A stretch of 64,000 bases of DNA from Centipeda periodontii DSM 2778 (lineage in GTDB: Bacteria; Bacillota; Negativicutes; Selenomonadales; Selenomonadaceae), in assembly GCF_000213975.1 (NCBI RefSeq), contig NZ_GL892076.1, positions 163,854 to 227,853 of the forward strand, written 5' to 3'. The notes beneath the pieces are model-generated. The model did no database searches and was not told the origin of the DNA. It was given only the letters and a program-made list of their open reading frames with translations. Every line of letters starts with the position of its first letter. The first letter of the stretch is position 1. Shown here piece after piece: positions 42,238 to 51,041 of this stretch. Position numbers and translations under genes: made by a program.

Positions 42238-42395
42238 AGCTTCCATATAGGAAGCAAAACGAGAACTGAAAAGATGAGCAATGTTTCCCCAAGGAGCGCA
42301 TACTCCTTCATCCCGGGGAAATCTCTGGGCATGGGATACTTTTCACATGCACACAGATCTCCTCAGGATCGTTCATGCACGCCGGAAACGGGTTT
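42238..42395 (-). other. Structured leader segment of unknown kind
   Basis: Between the two leader terminators the RNA contains several stems: GGAAGC/GCTTCC (42239-42255), and a nested pair TTTCCCC/GGGGAAA (42284-42290, 42315-42321) around AAGGAG/CTCCTT (42291-42296, 42303-42308). It is not part of the cobalamin aptamer. Together with the terminator that follows it could be a second regulatory element. Confidence 0.45.
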
Positions 42396-42401
42396 ATACA
42401 A

Positions 42402-42441
42402 AGAAAAAGCCCATTCCACGGTGTGCAGAACGGGCTTTTTC
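42402..42441 (-). terminator. Riboswitch expression-platform terminator
   Basis: Minus-strand 13-bp stem (one G-U) with arms at 42429-42441 and 42404-42416 ending in five Ts, then CTTTG. It lies about 115 nt after the cobalamin aptamer. Confidence 0.8.
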
Positions 42442-42556
42442 GGTATCGTTACTCAGTTCCCGACATGGTTTGGTCTATCCGTGCCAAACTCTCTCTCGAG
42501 GCGAACGAATCCGCAAAATCTCCATCCCCATCACTCGCAGGTCAATCGGTGATTGT

Positions 42557-42762
42557 TAATCAAGCAGGTCTCCTGGCTCCAGTTCATCGCTCTTTCGCAT
42601 CTTCCCAGAGATCTCTCCCCAGTGACTGCCGACTTTCATCGACGTGCGAAATCACTCCCTGTTACAGTGGCGTGACCGCTCCGGCTTATGAAATCAGTGA
42701 TTCCCATACCGGATTCCCTATGAAGCATCTGAGGCTCTGCACGCAGAACCTCTGCACTTGAT
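42557..42762 (-). ncRNA. Cobalamin riboswitch
   Basis: On the minus strand the conserved blocks appear in order: GGGAATCCGGT, GCCACTGTAACAGGGAGTG, AGTCACTGG, GGGAAGATGCG, and the B12-box-like GAACTGGAGCCAGGAGACC followed by TGC. This is the standard adenosylcobalamin aptamer. It lies about 435-640 bp upstream of mutA, downstream of a sigma-A promoter, and precedes an intrinsic terminator. Confidence 0.95.
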
Positions 42763-42797
42763 CCATCATCAATATTTAGTTTTTATGGTACGATAGA

Positions 42798-42826
42798 ATA
42801 GTAACACTGAAACGGCTTCTTGTCAA
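42798..42826 (-). promoter_or_regulatory. Promoter of the mutA-mutB operon
   Basis: Minus strand TTGACA (42821-42826), 17-base spacer, TACTAT (42798-42803). The predicted start, near 42791, gives a leader of about 670 nt. Confidence 0.85.
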
Positions 42827-42837
42827 TAAAGATTCGC

Positions 42838-42877
42838 GCAAAAAAGAATCACTGCGTGAATTATCGCACAGTGATTC
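42838..42877 (-). terminator. Terminator after the 3D-domain gene
   Basis: Minus-strand arms GAATCACTG (42869-42877 complement) and CAGTGATTC with a T-run at 42839-42845; 20 bp after the stop of the 3D gene and next to the mut promoter. Confidence 0.8.
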
Positions 42878-42896
42878 TCCATGTGTATAATTTTCA

Positions 42897-43706
42897 TCAG
42901 TCGATGACATAGACCTCGACGTTGCGGCGTCCGAACCGGATCGCCTCATCGTAACTCTCCATACAGAGATCAATTGTGTTGCCGACAATCGCGCCGCCCG
43001 TATCTGCGGCGATTTCCTCGCCGTAGCCCGGGATGAAGAGGCGCGTGCCGAGCGGAATGACATCCGGATCGACCGCCGCGACGCCGTGCCCTGCGGGAAT
43101 CCCGGTTGCCGTCATGCCGCTGCCGCCCCCGTCACTCGGGAGGTAGGCGGACGCATGCATCGTATATGCCGCACGGTAGCGCGGAATGCCACGGCTGACG
43201 CGATCCACCTCACGCTCACGCGCGCGGCGCTGCTCGGCAGCCTGCTCGTTCTCCGTAAGCTCGATCGCAAGACCTGCCGTGATCGGTGTATCCATCGACG
43301 GCGTCACATCGACCTCATGCGGGTTATAGCCGTACTCTGCGATGACATCGCCGACCGTGCGTCCGCTCGTCATGACCTGCTGCGTGTCATCCCAGAACGA
43401 AATGCTGACGGGAACGGCACGGTGTACGGAAATCTCGGTATGGCGCTCGTCCTCGTTGTGGAAGACCTCGTAGGTATCCTTCGCGCCGAGTTTCACGCCC
43501 AGTTTCTCAAAAATATCGTTGGGTCTCGTCTGCACCGTCATATCGGTGATGGTCTCGCCATCGACATGCACGCTCACGCGCTGCATATTCTTCGGCAGTC
43601 CGTTCATCGTGAATCCGCTGGAGAGGAGCATCATCCCCGCCAAGATGGCGCAAAACAACATGTTTCTCTTGATCTGAATCAGCTGTCCCAGTTTCTTCCA
43701 CTGCAT
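42897..43706 (-). CDS. Secreted DUF348/3D-domain cell-wall protein
   Basis: A 269-residue protein. N-terminal membrane anchor or signal (residues about 13-32, MLFCAILAGMMLLSSGFTM), two ubiquitin-like DUF348 segments (VDGETITDMTVQTRPNDIFE; VMTSGRTVGDVIAEYGYNP), and a C-terminal 3D domain (GIPAGHGVAAVDPDVIPLGT ... AADTGGAIVGNTIDLCMES) with the three Asp residues that name the family, related to MltA-type lytic transglycosylases. Likely acts on peptidoglycan. ATG 43706 has AAGGAGG upstream. An 8-bp inverted repeat (43743-43750, 43781-43788) lies in the promoter region. Confidence 0.88.
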   Translation of the reverse strand: MQWKKLGQLIQIKRNMLFCAILAGMMLLSSGFTMNGLPKNMQRVSVHVDGETITDMTVQTRPNDIFEKLGVKLGAKDTYEVFHNEDERHTEISVHRAVPVSISFWDDTQQVMTSGRTVGDVIAEYGYNPHEVDVTPSMDTPITAGLAIELTENEQAAEQRRAREREVDRVSRGIPRYRAAYTMHASAYLPSDGGGSGMTATGIPAGHGVAAVDPDVIPLGTRLFIPGYGEEIAADTGGAIVGNTIDLCMESYDEAIRFGRRNVEVYVID

Positions 43707-43835
43707 AGAATTCCTCCTTTGCTGAAAGCATTTTCCCACTTTACGCTGAATTTTTCATGAAAAATGGGATTCAGAATAATTTCAGCGTGTGTTTTCATAT
43801 TTTACTCGCCACTTGAAAGGGATTATCGTCCCACA

Positions 43836-43874
43836 CAAAAACCCTGTGCGTGGAGGATTCCTCCATACACAGGG
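43836..43874 (-). terminator. Terminator of metG-tatD
   Basis: Minus-strand hairpin with 15-bp arms (43860-43874, 43842-43856) followed by TTTTTG, 58 bp after the tatD stop. Confidence 0.9.
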
Positions 43875-43931
43875 CGACGATTTGCGAAAGAACAATATAA
43901 GTGTTGCAATTTTCACGCAGTAATTTAGGAG

Positions 43932-44714
43932 TTATTTCCCCAGCTTTGGATACAGTCGCCGCGCGTTCTCCGTCGTGTACGCCGCAACCTCCTCCACCGA
44001 TTCGCCGCGCAGCTCCGCAATCTTCGCCGCGACATGCACGACGTAGGCGGGCTCATTGCGCTTGCCGCGCTTTGGCACGGGAGCGAGATAGGGGCTGTCC
44101 GTCTCGATGAGGAGCCTCTCCTGCGGTGCCTCCCGCACGATGTCGGGGAGTTTTGCCGCATTCTTGAACGTAAGAGGACCGTCGATGCCGATGTAGTAGC
44201 CCATCTTCCACAGCTCGCGCGCTGTCTCAAGGCTGCCCGAGTAGCAGTGGAGTACGCCCGTGAGATCACGCCCCTCCGCCTTTAGGATTGCGAGCGTATC
44301 CCCGTGCGCCTCGCGGTCATGGATGCAGACGGGAAGACCTGCTGCACGCGCAACACTGAGCTGCGCGACGAAGAGCTCGCGCTGCACGGCACGCACCTTT
44401 GGATCTTTCTCCCAGTAGTAGTCAAGCCCGATCTCACCGATGGCGACCACCTTCGGATGCTTTGCCCATGCGAGGAGCTGCGCCCGCTCTGCATCCGTCA
44501 GTACGCACGCACTCTCGGGATGCACGCCGACGGCGGCATAGAGTGTGGGGTACTGCTCCGCATCGGCGATGACCTGCGCGGATGCCGCCATCGTGTCGCC
44601 CATGCTGATGATCTGTGTGACTCCCGCCGCCTCGGCGCGCGCGATCATGTCTGCACGGTCATCATCGTAGCGCTCGTCATACAGATGCGCGTGCGTATCA
44701 ATGAATGTCATCAT
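43932..44714 (-). CDS. tatD: TatD family metal-dependent hydrolase
   Basis: A 260-residue TIM-barrel DNase-type hydrolase. Metal ligands appear in FIDTHAHLYDE (HxH), AIGEIGLDYYW (Glu), PVCIHDREAHGD (His), GVLHCYSGS (His) and LIETDSPYLAP (Asp). Probably a 3'-5' DNase acting in DNA repair or turnover. The ATG overlaps the metG stop (ATGA), a common metG-tatD arrangement in Firmicutes. Confidence 0.93.
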   Translation of the reverse strand: MMTFIDTHAHLYDERYDDDRADMIARAEAAGVTQIISMGDTMAASAQVIADAEQYPTLYAAVGVHPESACVLTDAERAQLLAWAKHPKVVAIGEIGLDYYWEKDPKVRAVQRELFVAQLSVARAAGLPVCIHDREAHGDTLAILKAEGRDLTGVLHCYSGSLETARELWKMGYYIGIDGPLTFKNAAKLPDIVREAPQERLLIETDSPYLAPVPKRGKRNEPAYVVHVAAKIAELRGESVEEVAAYTTENARRLYPKLGK

Positions 44715-46255
44715 TTTTCGATCTCAATGCGCGGGAAGAGCTGCTCCGCCGAGCCGACCGTGTGCCCGTCCGGCGTGCCGCCCCACGCAGCGTCCGCGAG
44801 CCGCACGCTGTCAAAGTCCGACGTAAATCCCAGCTGCTCGTGGATGCGGCGCGCGGTCACGGGCAGGAACGGGGAGATCAGGACGCTCGTAATGCGCAGC
44901 GACTCGACCAGATGATAGAGCACGGAGTCGAGCTCCGCCGCCTTCGCCTCATCCTTTGCGAGTGTCCACGGCGCGGTTTCGTCAATGTACTTGTTCGTGC
45001 GCGAGATGAGCGCCCACGCAGTCTTGATTGCGGCGGAGAGTTCCATGCGCTCCATCTGCTCCGTGTAGTCCGCAAATGTCGCTGCCGCCATGTCCTCAAG
45101 TACCGCGTCGAAGTCCGTACGTCCTGCACCCTTCGTGATAACGCCCCCCCGATACTTCTTTGCCATCGAGAGCGTGCGGTGAAGCAGATTGCCAAGGTCG
45201 TTCGCAAGGTCGGAGTTGATGCGCCCGATGAGCGCATCGCGCGAGATGTTGCCATCCTGCCCGAGCGTGATCTCGCGCAGGAGAAAGTAGCGCACGGCGT
45301 CCGCGCCGAACTCCTCGATGAGCGCAATCGGATCGACCACGTTGCCGACGGACTTCGACATCTTCGCCCCGTCCACAATCAGCCAGCCGTGCCCGTACAC
45401 CTTTTTCGGCAGATCAAGCCCGAGTGCCATCAGCATGCAGCCCCAGATGATCGTGTGGAAGCGCACGATCTCCTTGCCGACGAGATGCACGTCCGCCGGC
45501 CAGTAGTGATTGAATTTTGCCTTGTCGTCCATGTAGCCGATCGGCGTGAGGTAGTTCGTAAGTGCGTCGAACCAGACGTAGACGACGTGCTTCGGGTCGA
45601 ACGGCACGGGGATGCCCCAGTCGAACGAGGTGCGCGAGACGCAGAGATCCTCAAGCCCCTGCTCGATGAACGCGATCATCTCGTTGCGGCGCGAGACGGG
45701 CTGAATGAAGTCCGGATGCTCATTGATGTACGCAAGCAGACGATCCGCGTACTTGCTCATGCGGAAGAAGTACGCCTCCTCGGAGACCTCCTGCACAGGG
45801 CGGTGGCAGTCGGGGCAGCAGCCGTTCTCGTCGAGCTGCAGCTTCGTCCAGTAGCTCTCGCACGGCGTACAGTAGAGCCCCTTGTACTCGCCCTTGTAGA
45901 TGTCGCCCTGATCGTAGATCTGCTGAAAAATAGCCTGCACAAGTTCGTGATGGCGTTCCTCCGACGTGCGGATGAAGTCGTCGTAGGAGATGCCGAGCAG
46001 TCGCCACAGCTCCTGAAAGCCCGCGACGATGCGGTCAACGTATTGGAGCGGCGTCACACCCTCCTTCTCCGCCGCCTGCTGAATCTTCTGCCCATGCTCA
46101 TCCGAGCCGGTCAGAAAGAACACATCGTAGCCCGCGAGCCGCTTGAACCGCGCGATCGTGTCCGCAACCGTCGTGCAGTAAGCGTGTCCGATGTGCAGCT
46201 TCGCACTCGGGTAGTAGATGGGTGTGGTGATGTAAAACGGAGTTTTTTCACTCAT
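44711..46255 (-). CDS. metG: Methionyl-tRNA synthetase
   Basis: A 514-residue class I synthetase. HIGH motif (SAKLHIGHAYCTTVADT), a zinc knuckle CTPCESYW...CCPDCHRP, the KMSKS loop (GAKMSKSVGNVVDP) and the anticodon-binding helical domain are present. The C-terminal tRNA-binding (EMAP/Trbp111) extension of many bacterial enzymes is missing, so the protein is the short type. It is cotranscribed with tatD. Confidence 0.96.
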   Translation of the reverse strand: MSEKTPFYITTPIYYPSAKLHIGHAYCTTVADTIARFKRLAGYDVFFLTGSDEHGQKIQQAAEKEGVTPLQYVDRIVAGFQELWRLLGISYDDFIRTSEERHHELVQAIFQQIYDQGDIYKGEYKGLYCTPCESYWTKLQLDENGCCPDCHRPVQEVSEEAYFFRMSKYADRLLAYINEHPDFIQPVSRRNEMIAFIEQGLEDLCVSRTSFDWGIPVPFDPKHVVYVWFDALTNYLTPIGYMDDKAKFNHYWPADVHLVGKEIVRFHTIIWGCMLMALGLDLPKKVYGHGWLIVDGAKMSKSVGNVVDPIALIEEFGADAVRYFLLREITLGQDGNISRDALIGRINSDLANDLGNLLHRTLSMAKKYRGGVITKGAGRTDFDAVLEDMAAATFADYTEQMERMELSAAIKTAWALISRTNKYIDETAPWTLAKDEAKAAELDSVLYHLVESLRITSVLISPFLPVTARRIHEQLGFTSDFDSVRLADAAWGGTPDGHTVGSAEQLFPRIEIEK

Positions 46256-46319
46256 AATGCATGCCTCGTTTCGATCATTTTTTCCTTATATAGTAGCACA
46301 GCATTTGCGTGCTTTCAAT

Positions 46320-47744
46320 CTATATCTCCTCTCCGGACACGAGCCGCACATTCTCCCGTGCCGCGGCCTCCCGCAAACGCTCGGTAAAGCCGTAGAAGGA
46401 AAAGATCACATAGTGATAGTTTCCGGGATATTTCTTTTGAGGAAATTTGTCCTGCAACTGTCGAAGTACGTCAAGATCGGCGGGTGCATGGCGAAATTTA
46501 CATTCCGCGAGCAAGAAGTTCCGCTCCGCGCGATCTGCAGCAACAATGTCGATCTCCTCCGACACGGTACGCCTTTTCCCATCTACGGTGTGCGTGACCT
46601 TCTCCCACCATCGACCGATCTTGACAAAGTGAAATGGCAGCGTCCCTGCCTGATTACACACACGCAGATGCTCCACACAGATCTTCTCAAAGGCACGCGC
46701 GACATACGCATGCAGCTGCGGCGCAATGAGATGCTGCCACACACCGCGCACATCGCCCGCCTCAAGCTCCGAGTGGCTGCCGTAGAGGAACGCGTACCAG
46801 AAGCGAAAGTACGCGTCCGTCAGCTGATACAGCCCCCGCCCACTGCCCGCACGCTCCTTCACGGTGAAGAGCACAGAAAACTCGCGCTCGATGATGCCAA
46901 TCTCCATGAGGTTCTTCAGATAGACGCTGATTTTCGTTTTCTCGATCTGCGTCTTGCTGTGGATGAGTGCGAGCGTATTGTTGCCGAGTGCCACCGCTTC
47001 AATGATGGCATTGTAGACACTCGTCTCGCGCAGCTCCTGTCGAAGCAGAAACTCCACCTCGCTGTAGAGTACGCAGCCCTTTTGCAGGATGTTCTTGCAG
47101 ATATTTTCTTCGAGGGATTTCTCGGATTGGAACTGAATCAAATAGTAGGGTATACCGCCAAGAATCGCATAGACTGCGACCTGATCCTCCACACTGTACT
47201 GCGGGAAAAACTCCCGTACGCTTACAAAGGGCAGCGGCAACAGCTTGTAGATGCCCGTCGCTCGTCCGTACAACGGATTTCGTTCGGCAAGCAACTCATT
47301 CTCGATAAAGCTCATCGCACTGCCGCAGAGAATGAGCATGACGTTCGCACGCGAGAGCTCATGATCCCAAAGATTTTGCAGGATGGACGGCAGCGCTGGA
47401 TGGCTTGCGCACATATAGGGGAACTCGTCGATGATGAGAAGCTTCTTCCCCTCGGACGGAACCTCCTGTATGCTCCTGAGTGCCGTCTCCCAATCCGAAA
47501 ATGCGGTCAGAAATCGCGCCGCAGGAAGACCTGTCTGCAAGATGCGCTTTGAAAAGCGGGCAAGCTGCTCCTGATCGGTACACTCCGTACAGGCGTAGAA
47601 CACGGCTGCCTTATCCCGCGCAAACTGCTGCAGCAGCTCCGTCTTACCGATGCGCCGCCGTCCATAAAGAACGATAAGTTCAGCGCGCGGGGAGTCGTAG
47701 CACTCTTGTAGAAATTCAAGTTCGCGGGCACGCCCAATAAACAC
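46320..47744 (-). CDS. ATPase_2/DUF234 family ATP-binding protein
   Basis: A 474-residue AAA-type protein. Walker A YGRRRIGKTELLQQFARD, Walker B KKLLIIDEFPYMC, sensor LILCGSAMSFIENEL, a winged-helix region, and a C-terminal DUF234 nuclease-like domain (TVSEEIDIVAADRAERNFLL, then AECKFRHAPADLDVL with the E-x-K of a PD-(D/E)xK fold). The family is common in archaea and anaerobes, usually of unknown role. The start is GTG at 47744 with AGAGGGGG upstream. It has a strong promoter with two operator repeats. Confidence 0.85.
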   Translation of the reverse strand: MFIGRARELEFLQECYDSPRAELIVLYGRRRIGKTELLQQFARDKAAVFYACTECTDQEQLARFSKRILQTGLPAARFLTAFSDWETALRSIQEVPSEGKKLLIIDEFPYMCASHPALPSILQNLWDHELSRANVMLILCGSAMSFIENELLAERNPLYGRATGIYKLLPLPFVSVREFFPQYSVEDQVAVYAILGGIPYYLIQFQSEKSLEENICKNILQKGCVLYSEVEFLLRQELRETSVYNAIIEAVALGNNTLALIHSKTQIEKTKISVYLKNLMEIGIIEREFSVLFTVKERAGSGRGLYQLTDAYFRFWYAFLYGSHSELEAGDVRGVWQHLIAPQLHAYVARAFEKICVEHLRVCNQAGTLPFHFVKIGRWWEKVTHTVDGKRRTVSEEIDIVAADRAERNFLLAECKFRHAPADLDVLRQLQDKFPQKKYPGNYHYVIFSFYGFTERLREAAARENVRLVSGEEI

Positions 47745-47759
47745 AGAACCCCCTCTTTC

Positions 47760-47820
47760 TAATCGTGATTAGTATAATCGTGATTAGAAAGATTATACAT
47801 CGATGGCGAACAAAGTGCAA
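47760..47820 (-). promoter_or_regulatory. Promoter with tandem operators before the DUF234 ATPase gene
   Basis: Minus strand TTGCAC (47815-47820), 17-base spacer, TATAAT (47792-47797). Between the -10 and the GTG two identical 12-mers, TAATCGTGATTA at 47760-47771 and 47775-47786, are spaced by 15 bp. Each is a near-palindrome (TAATC/GATTA). They cover the transcription start, as expected of repressor sites. Confidence 0.7.
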
Positions 47821-47823
47821 GCA

Positions 47824-48669
47824 TCACGCATCCTCCGCCAGCAGCGCCTGATACACATCCCGCCGCGCGATGCCAAGCTCCTGCGCGGTGCGCCGCATGG
47901 CTTCCTTCTTGTCCAAACCTTTGGCGATATGCGCCTCGTAGCGCTCCATGAGGGTCATCTTCGCTGCCGTATCCGCAACACTGGCAACGCTCTCATCCGC
48001 GCCCGCAACGATGAGGACGAACTCGCCGCGCGGTTCGTTTTCCCCATAATACGCGAGCAACTGCCCAAGCGACGCACGTCGAAATTCTTCAAACTTTTTC
48101 GTCAGCTCGCGAGCGGCACACGCGCGCCGCTCCGTACCGAATGCCGCGACGAGCGCGGCAAGTGTCTCCTTCAATCGATGCGGCGCCTCGTAGAAGATGA
48201 GTGTCTCGGGGTAGGCAGCAACACGCGCGAGCAGTTCGCGCCGCTTCTTCTCCTTGCGCGGGAGAAAACCGACGAAGGTAAAGCCATCGAGCGGCAACCC
48301 CGCGCAGATGAGCGCGGAGAGCGCAGCGTTTGCACCCGGCAGCGGCGTGACGGGGATGCCCTCCGCGATGGCACGCCGCGCAAGATCCCCGCCGGGGTCG
48401 GCGATGCCCGGCAGCCCCGCGTCGCTGACGCAGACGATGTTCTCACCCGCCTGCATGCGCGCGATCAGTTCCGCGCCCTTTCCCTCTTTGTTGTGCTCGT
48501 GATAGCTGGTCATGGGCGTGTGGATGTCGTAGTGCGAAAGCAGCCCGCGCGTGTGCCGCGTGTCCTCGGCAGCGATGAGGTCTGCCGTGCGCAGCGTTTC
48601 AACCGCGCGATAGGTGATGTCGCCGAGGTTGCCGATGGGCGTCGCACAGAGATAGAGCCGTCCGGTCAC
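47824..48669 (-). CDS. rsmI: 16S rRNA (cytidine-1402-2'-O)-methyltransferase
   Basis: A 281-residue SAM-dependent methyltransferase of the tetrapyrrole-methylase fold: LYLCATPIGNLGDITYRAVE, IAAEDTRHTRGLLSHYDI, VCVSDAGLPGIADPGGDLAR and VTPLPGANAALSALICAGLP. RsmI modifies C1402 in the ribosomal decoding centre. GTG 48669 is placed seven bases after GGAGG; ATG 48675 lies only one base after it, so I prefer the GTG. Transcribed divergently from the two-component system. Confidence 0.93.
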   Translation of the reverse strand: MTGRLYLCATPIGNLGDITYRAVETLRTADLIAAEDTRHTRGLLSHYDIHTPMTSYHEHNKEGKGAELIARMQAGENIVCVSDAGLPGIADPGGDLARRAIAEGIPVTPLPGANAALSALICAGLPLDGFTFVGFLPRKEKKRRELLARVAAYPETLIFYEAPHRLKETLAALVAAFGTERRACAARELTKKFEEFRRASLGQLLAYYGENEPRGEFVLIVAGADESVASVADTAAKMTLMERYEAHIAKGLDKKEAMRRTAQELGIARRDVYQALLAEDA

Positions 48670-48849
48670 GGTCATTCCTCCCGTTTGTTTTTCTCCCATT
48701 GTGGGGCACAGATGACACATTGTCAAGCGAGCCTTATGAAAACTCCTCCGCTCTTAAAATTTCGATTATATTTCTCATTTTTGGCTTTTCATTTCCACGC
48801 CATTCATATATAGTAGGGACAGAAACAAGGAATCATGAGGGGGATAACG

Positions 48850-49536
48850 ATGGACGAAAAGACGAGAGTCCTCATTGTAGAGGATGAAGTGCGCATTGCA
48901 CGATTTTTGCAGATGGAGCTTGAGCACGAGGGCTTTGAGGCAGAGACCGAGGGCAACGGCACACGCGCCTATGAGCGCATCATTCAGGAGAATTTCGACA
49001 TCATTCTGCTCGATGTCATGCTGCCGGGCATGGACGGCATCGAGATCTGCCGCCGCGTGCGCACGGTCTCAAACGTCCCCATCATCATGCTGACGGCACG
49101 CGATGCGATCGAGGATCGCGTGGAGGGTCTGGACATCGGGGCGGATGACTACATCACGAAGCCGTTTGCCGTGCCCGAGCTCCTAGCGCGCCTTCGGAAC
49201 GCGCTGCGCCGCCGTGACATCTCCACCGAGGATGCCTCCGACCGCCTCACGGTGAAGAATCTCATCATGTTCCTCTCACGCTACGAGGTACAGGTGGACG
49301 GTGAGACCGTCGCCCTCACGAAACGCGAATACGATCTCCTCGAGTATCTCCTGCGCAACAAGCGCACGGTGCTGACACGCGACCAAATCCTGCAGGAGGT
49401 ATGGGGATTCGACTACACGGGCGAGACCAATGTGGTCGACGTCTACATCCGCTACCTGCGCGCCAAGTTGGATGACCGCTTCCACAAGAAGTACATCTAC
49501 ACGGTGCGGGGCGTCGGATATGTTGTCCGCGACTAG
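48850..49536 (+). CDS. OmpR/PhoB-family response regulator
   Basis: A 228-residue regulator. Receiver residues EDE (IVEDEVRIARFLQ), phosphorylated Asp in ILLDVMLPGMDGIE, and Lys in ITKPFAVPELL; the C-terminal winged helix ends TNVVDVYIRYLRAKLDD...YTVRGVGYVVRD. ATG 48850 has GAGGGGG upstream. The kinase gene overlaps its 3' end. It resembles the ArlR/CssR group; the signal is unknown. Confidence 0.93.
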   Translation: MDEKTRVLIVEDEVRIARFLQMELEHEGFEAETEGNGTRAYERIIQENFDIILLDVMLPGMDGIEICRRVRTVSNVPIIMLTARDAIEDRVEGLDIGADDYITKPFAVPELLARLRNALRRRDISTEDASDRLTVKNLIMFLSRYEVQVDGETVALTKREYDLLEYLLRNKRTVLTRDQILQEVWGFDYTGETNVVDVYIRYLRAKLDDRFHKKYIYTVRGVGYVVRD

Positions 49537-50950
49537 GACGCATCTCGCACGCTGGATCGATCGTTATTTCTACGTCCGCATCTCCACAAAGATCACACTG
49601 CTGTACGCGGCAATCCTCTTTTTCGTACTCATCTTGTCGACGGCGATTCTGGGGATTGGCGCGTACATCTATTTTTATCGGCAGGCAGAGGTCGATCTCG
49701 ATCGCAGCATCCAGCATGTAATGAGCAATATCGAAACCGGCAATGCCACGGAGGCAAAGTTCTGGTTCGAAGGACCCGTGATCCCCGGCGTTATTGTGCG
49801 GATCACGGATAGTTCGGGACGCATTGTACTCGACACAGACACCCACTTCCCCTCCATTGAACGCATTGAGCAGGGGCGTGTCACAACGCCGATCTGGGCA
49901 AACCCCGATATGGAGGTCTCCGAGTTCCAAGGCGGGGCGGTTTATCACGCGCGGCGCTACGTCGAGTACGGCGGCATTCCCTATCAGGTTCATTTCTTCC
50001 GCACGATTATGACCGAGAAGGACTTTTTCAGCTCGCTGCAGCGCCTGATCTTCTACACCGTCGCCATCGGCTTTGTGCTCGCGCTTCTTGCGGGACACTT
50101 CATCAGTCGGCGTATCCTGAAACCCATCCGCGAGTTCACGTGGACGGCACGCAGCATCGAGGTGGAGCGCCTCGGCAGGCGTCTTGACGTACCGCGTGCC
50201 CGCGATGAGCTCTCCGAGCTGGCGCGCACATTCAACCGCATGCTCGATCGTCTGCAGGAGGGTTTCTCGCAGCAACAACGCTTTGTATCCGACGCCTCAC
50301 ACGAGCTGCGTACGCCTCTCACCGTCATCCTCGGCTACTCCGATATGCTTTCGCGCTGGGGGCGCGAGGACAAAAACATTCTGGATGAGGGCATCACCGC
50401 CATTCGCTCGGAGGCGGAGAATATGCAGCAGCTCATTGAAAAGCTGCTCTTCCTCGCACGCGCCGACCAGAAGCGACAGGCAGTCAACAAGGAGGCGGTC
50501 GATCTCGCAGAGCTCCTCGCCGACACGATAGAGAAGATGCATACGGTCACGACCTCACACGAGGTCACCCTCGGCAGGAACGATCCCGCGACCGTAAGCG
50601 CTGATCCCGTGCTGCTGCGTCAGCTCCTGCGCATCTTCCTCGAAAACAGCGTAAAATACACGCCTCCCGGCGGTCACATCCACGCCTACTCCATTCGATC
50701 GAACGACGGCAGCTCGGTCACCGTCACCCTCACGGACGACGGCATCGGGATTGCACCGGAACATCAAGCGCGCATCTTTGACCGCTTCTACCGCGTTGAC
50801 TCCTCGCGTACAAAGGAAACGGGCGGCTCGGGGCTGGGTCTCTCGATCGCGCGTTGGATTGCCGAGCGCCATGACATCAAACTTGTGCTCAAGAGCGCGG
50901 TGGACGAGGGCACGACAATCACGCTCAACATCCCGCTCATACACGAATGA
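49520..50950 (+). CDS. Sensor histidine kinase with HAMP domain
   Basis: A 476-residue membrane kinase. TM1 near residues 23-50 (YAAILFFVLILSTAILGIG), a periplasmic sensor of about 125 residues, TM2 (YTVAIGFVLALLAGHF), HAMP, the phosphorylated His in FVSDASHELRTPLTVILGY, and the ATP-binding boxes FLENSVKYTPPGG, TDDGIGIAP and GGSGLGLSIARWI. The start ATG 49520 overlaps the response-regulator stop by 17 bp, so the pair is translationally coupled. Confidence 0.93.
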   Translation: MLSATRTHLARWIDRYFYVRISTKITLLYAAILFFVLILSTAILGIGAYIYFYRQAEVDLDRSIQHVMSNIETGNATEAKFWFEGPVIPGVIVRITDSSGRIVLDTDTHFPSIERIEQGRVTTPIWANPDMEVSEFQGGAVYHARRYVEYGGIPYQVHFFRTIMTEKDFFSSLQRLIFYTVAIGFVLALLAGHFISRRILKPIREFTWTARSIEVERLGRRLDVPRARDELSELARTFNRMLDRLQEGFSQQQRFVSDASHELRTPLTVILGYSDMLSRWGREDKNILDEGITAIRSEAENMQQLIEKLLFLARADQKRQAVNKEAVDLAELLADTIEKMHTVTTSHEVTLGRNDPATVSADPVLLRQLLRIFLENSVKYTPPGGHIHAYSIRSNDGSSVTVTLTDDGIGIAPEHQARIFDRFYRVDSSRTKETGGSGLGLSIARWIAERHDIKLVLKSAVDEGTTITLNIPLIHE

Positions 50951-50953
50951 AAC

Positions 50954-50999
50954 AAAGGTTGCTGCACGAGGTAAAATTATTTCGCGCGGCAACCTTTTT
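50954..50999 (+). terminator. Terminator of the two-component operon
   Basis: Arms AAAGGTTGCTGCACGA (50954-50969) and CGCGCGGCAACCTTT near 50983-50997, with two mismatches, ending in Ts. Only four bp after the kinase stop. Confidence 0.8.
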
Positions 51000-51041
51000 A
51001 TGGTACAATGAAATAACAAACAGAAAGAAAGGTGGATTGCT

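Noticed and set aside
42274-42761. Short plus-strand ORFs in the mut leader
   Set aside because: They overlap the cobalamin aptamer and terminators on the opposite strand; no ribosome sites.
44705-46387. 560-codon plus-strand ORF over metG
   Set aside because: Antisense shadow of metG.
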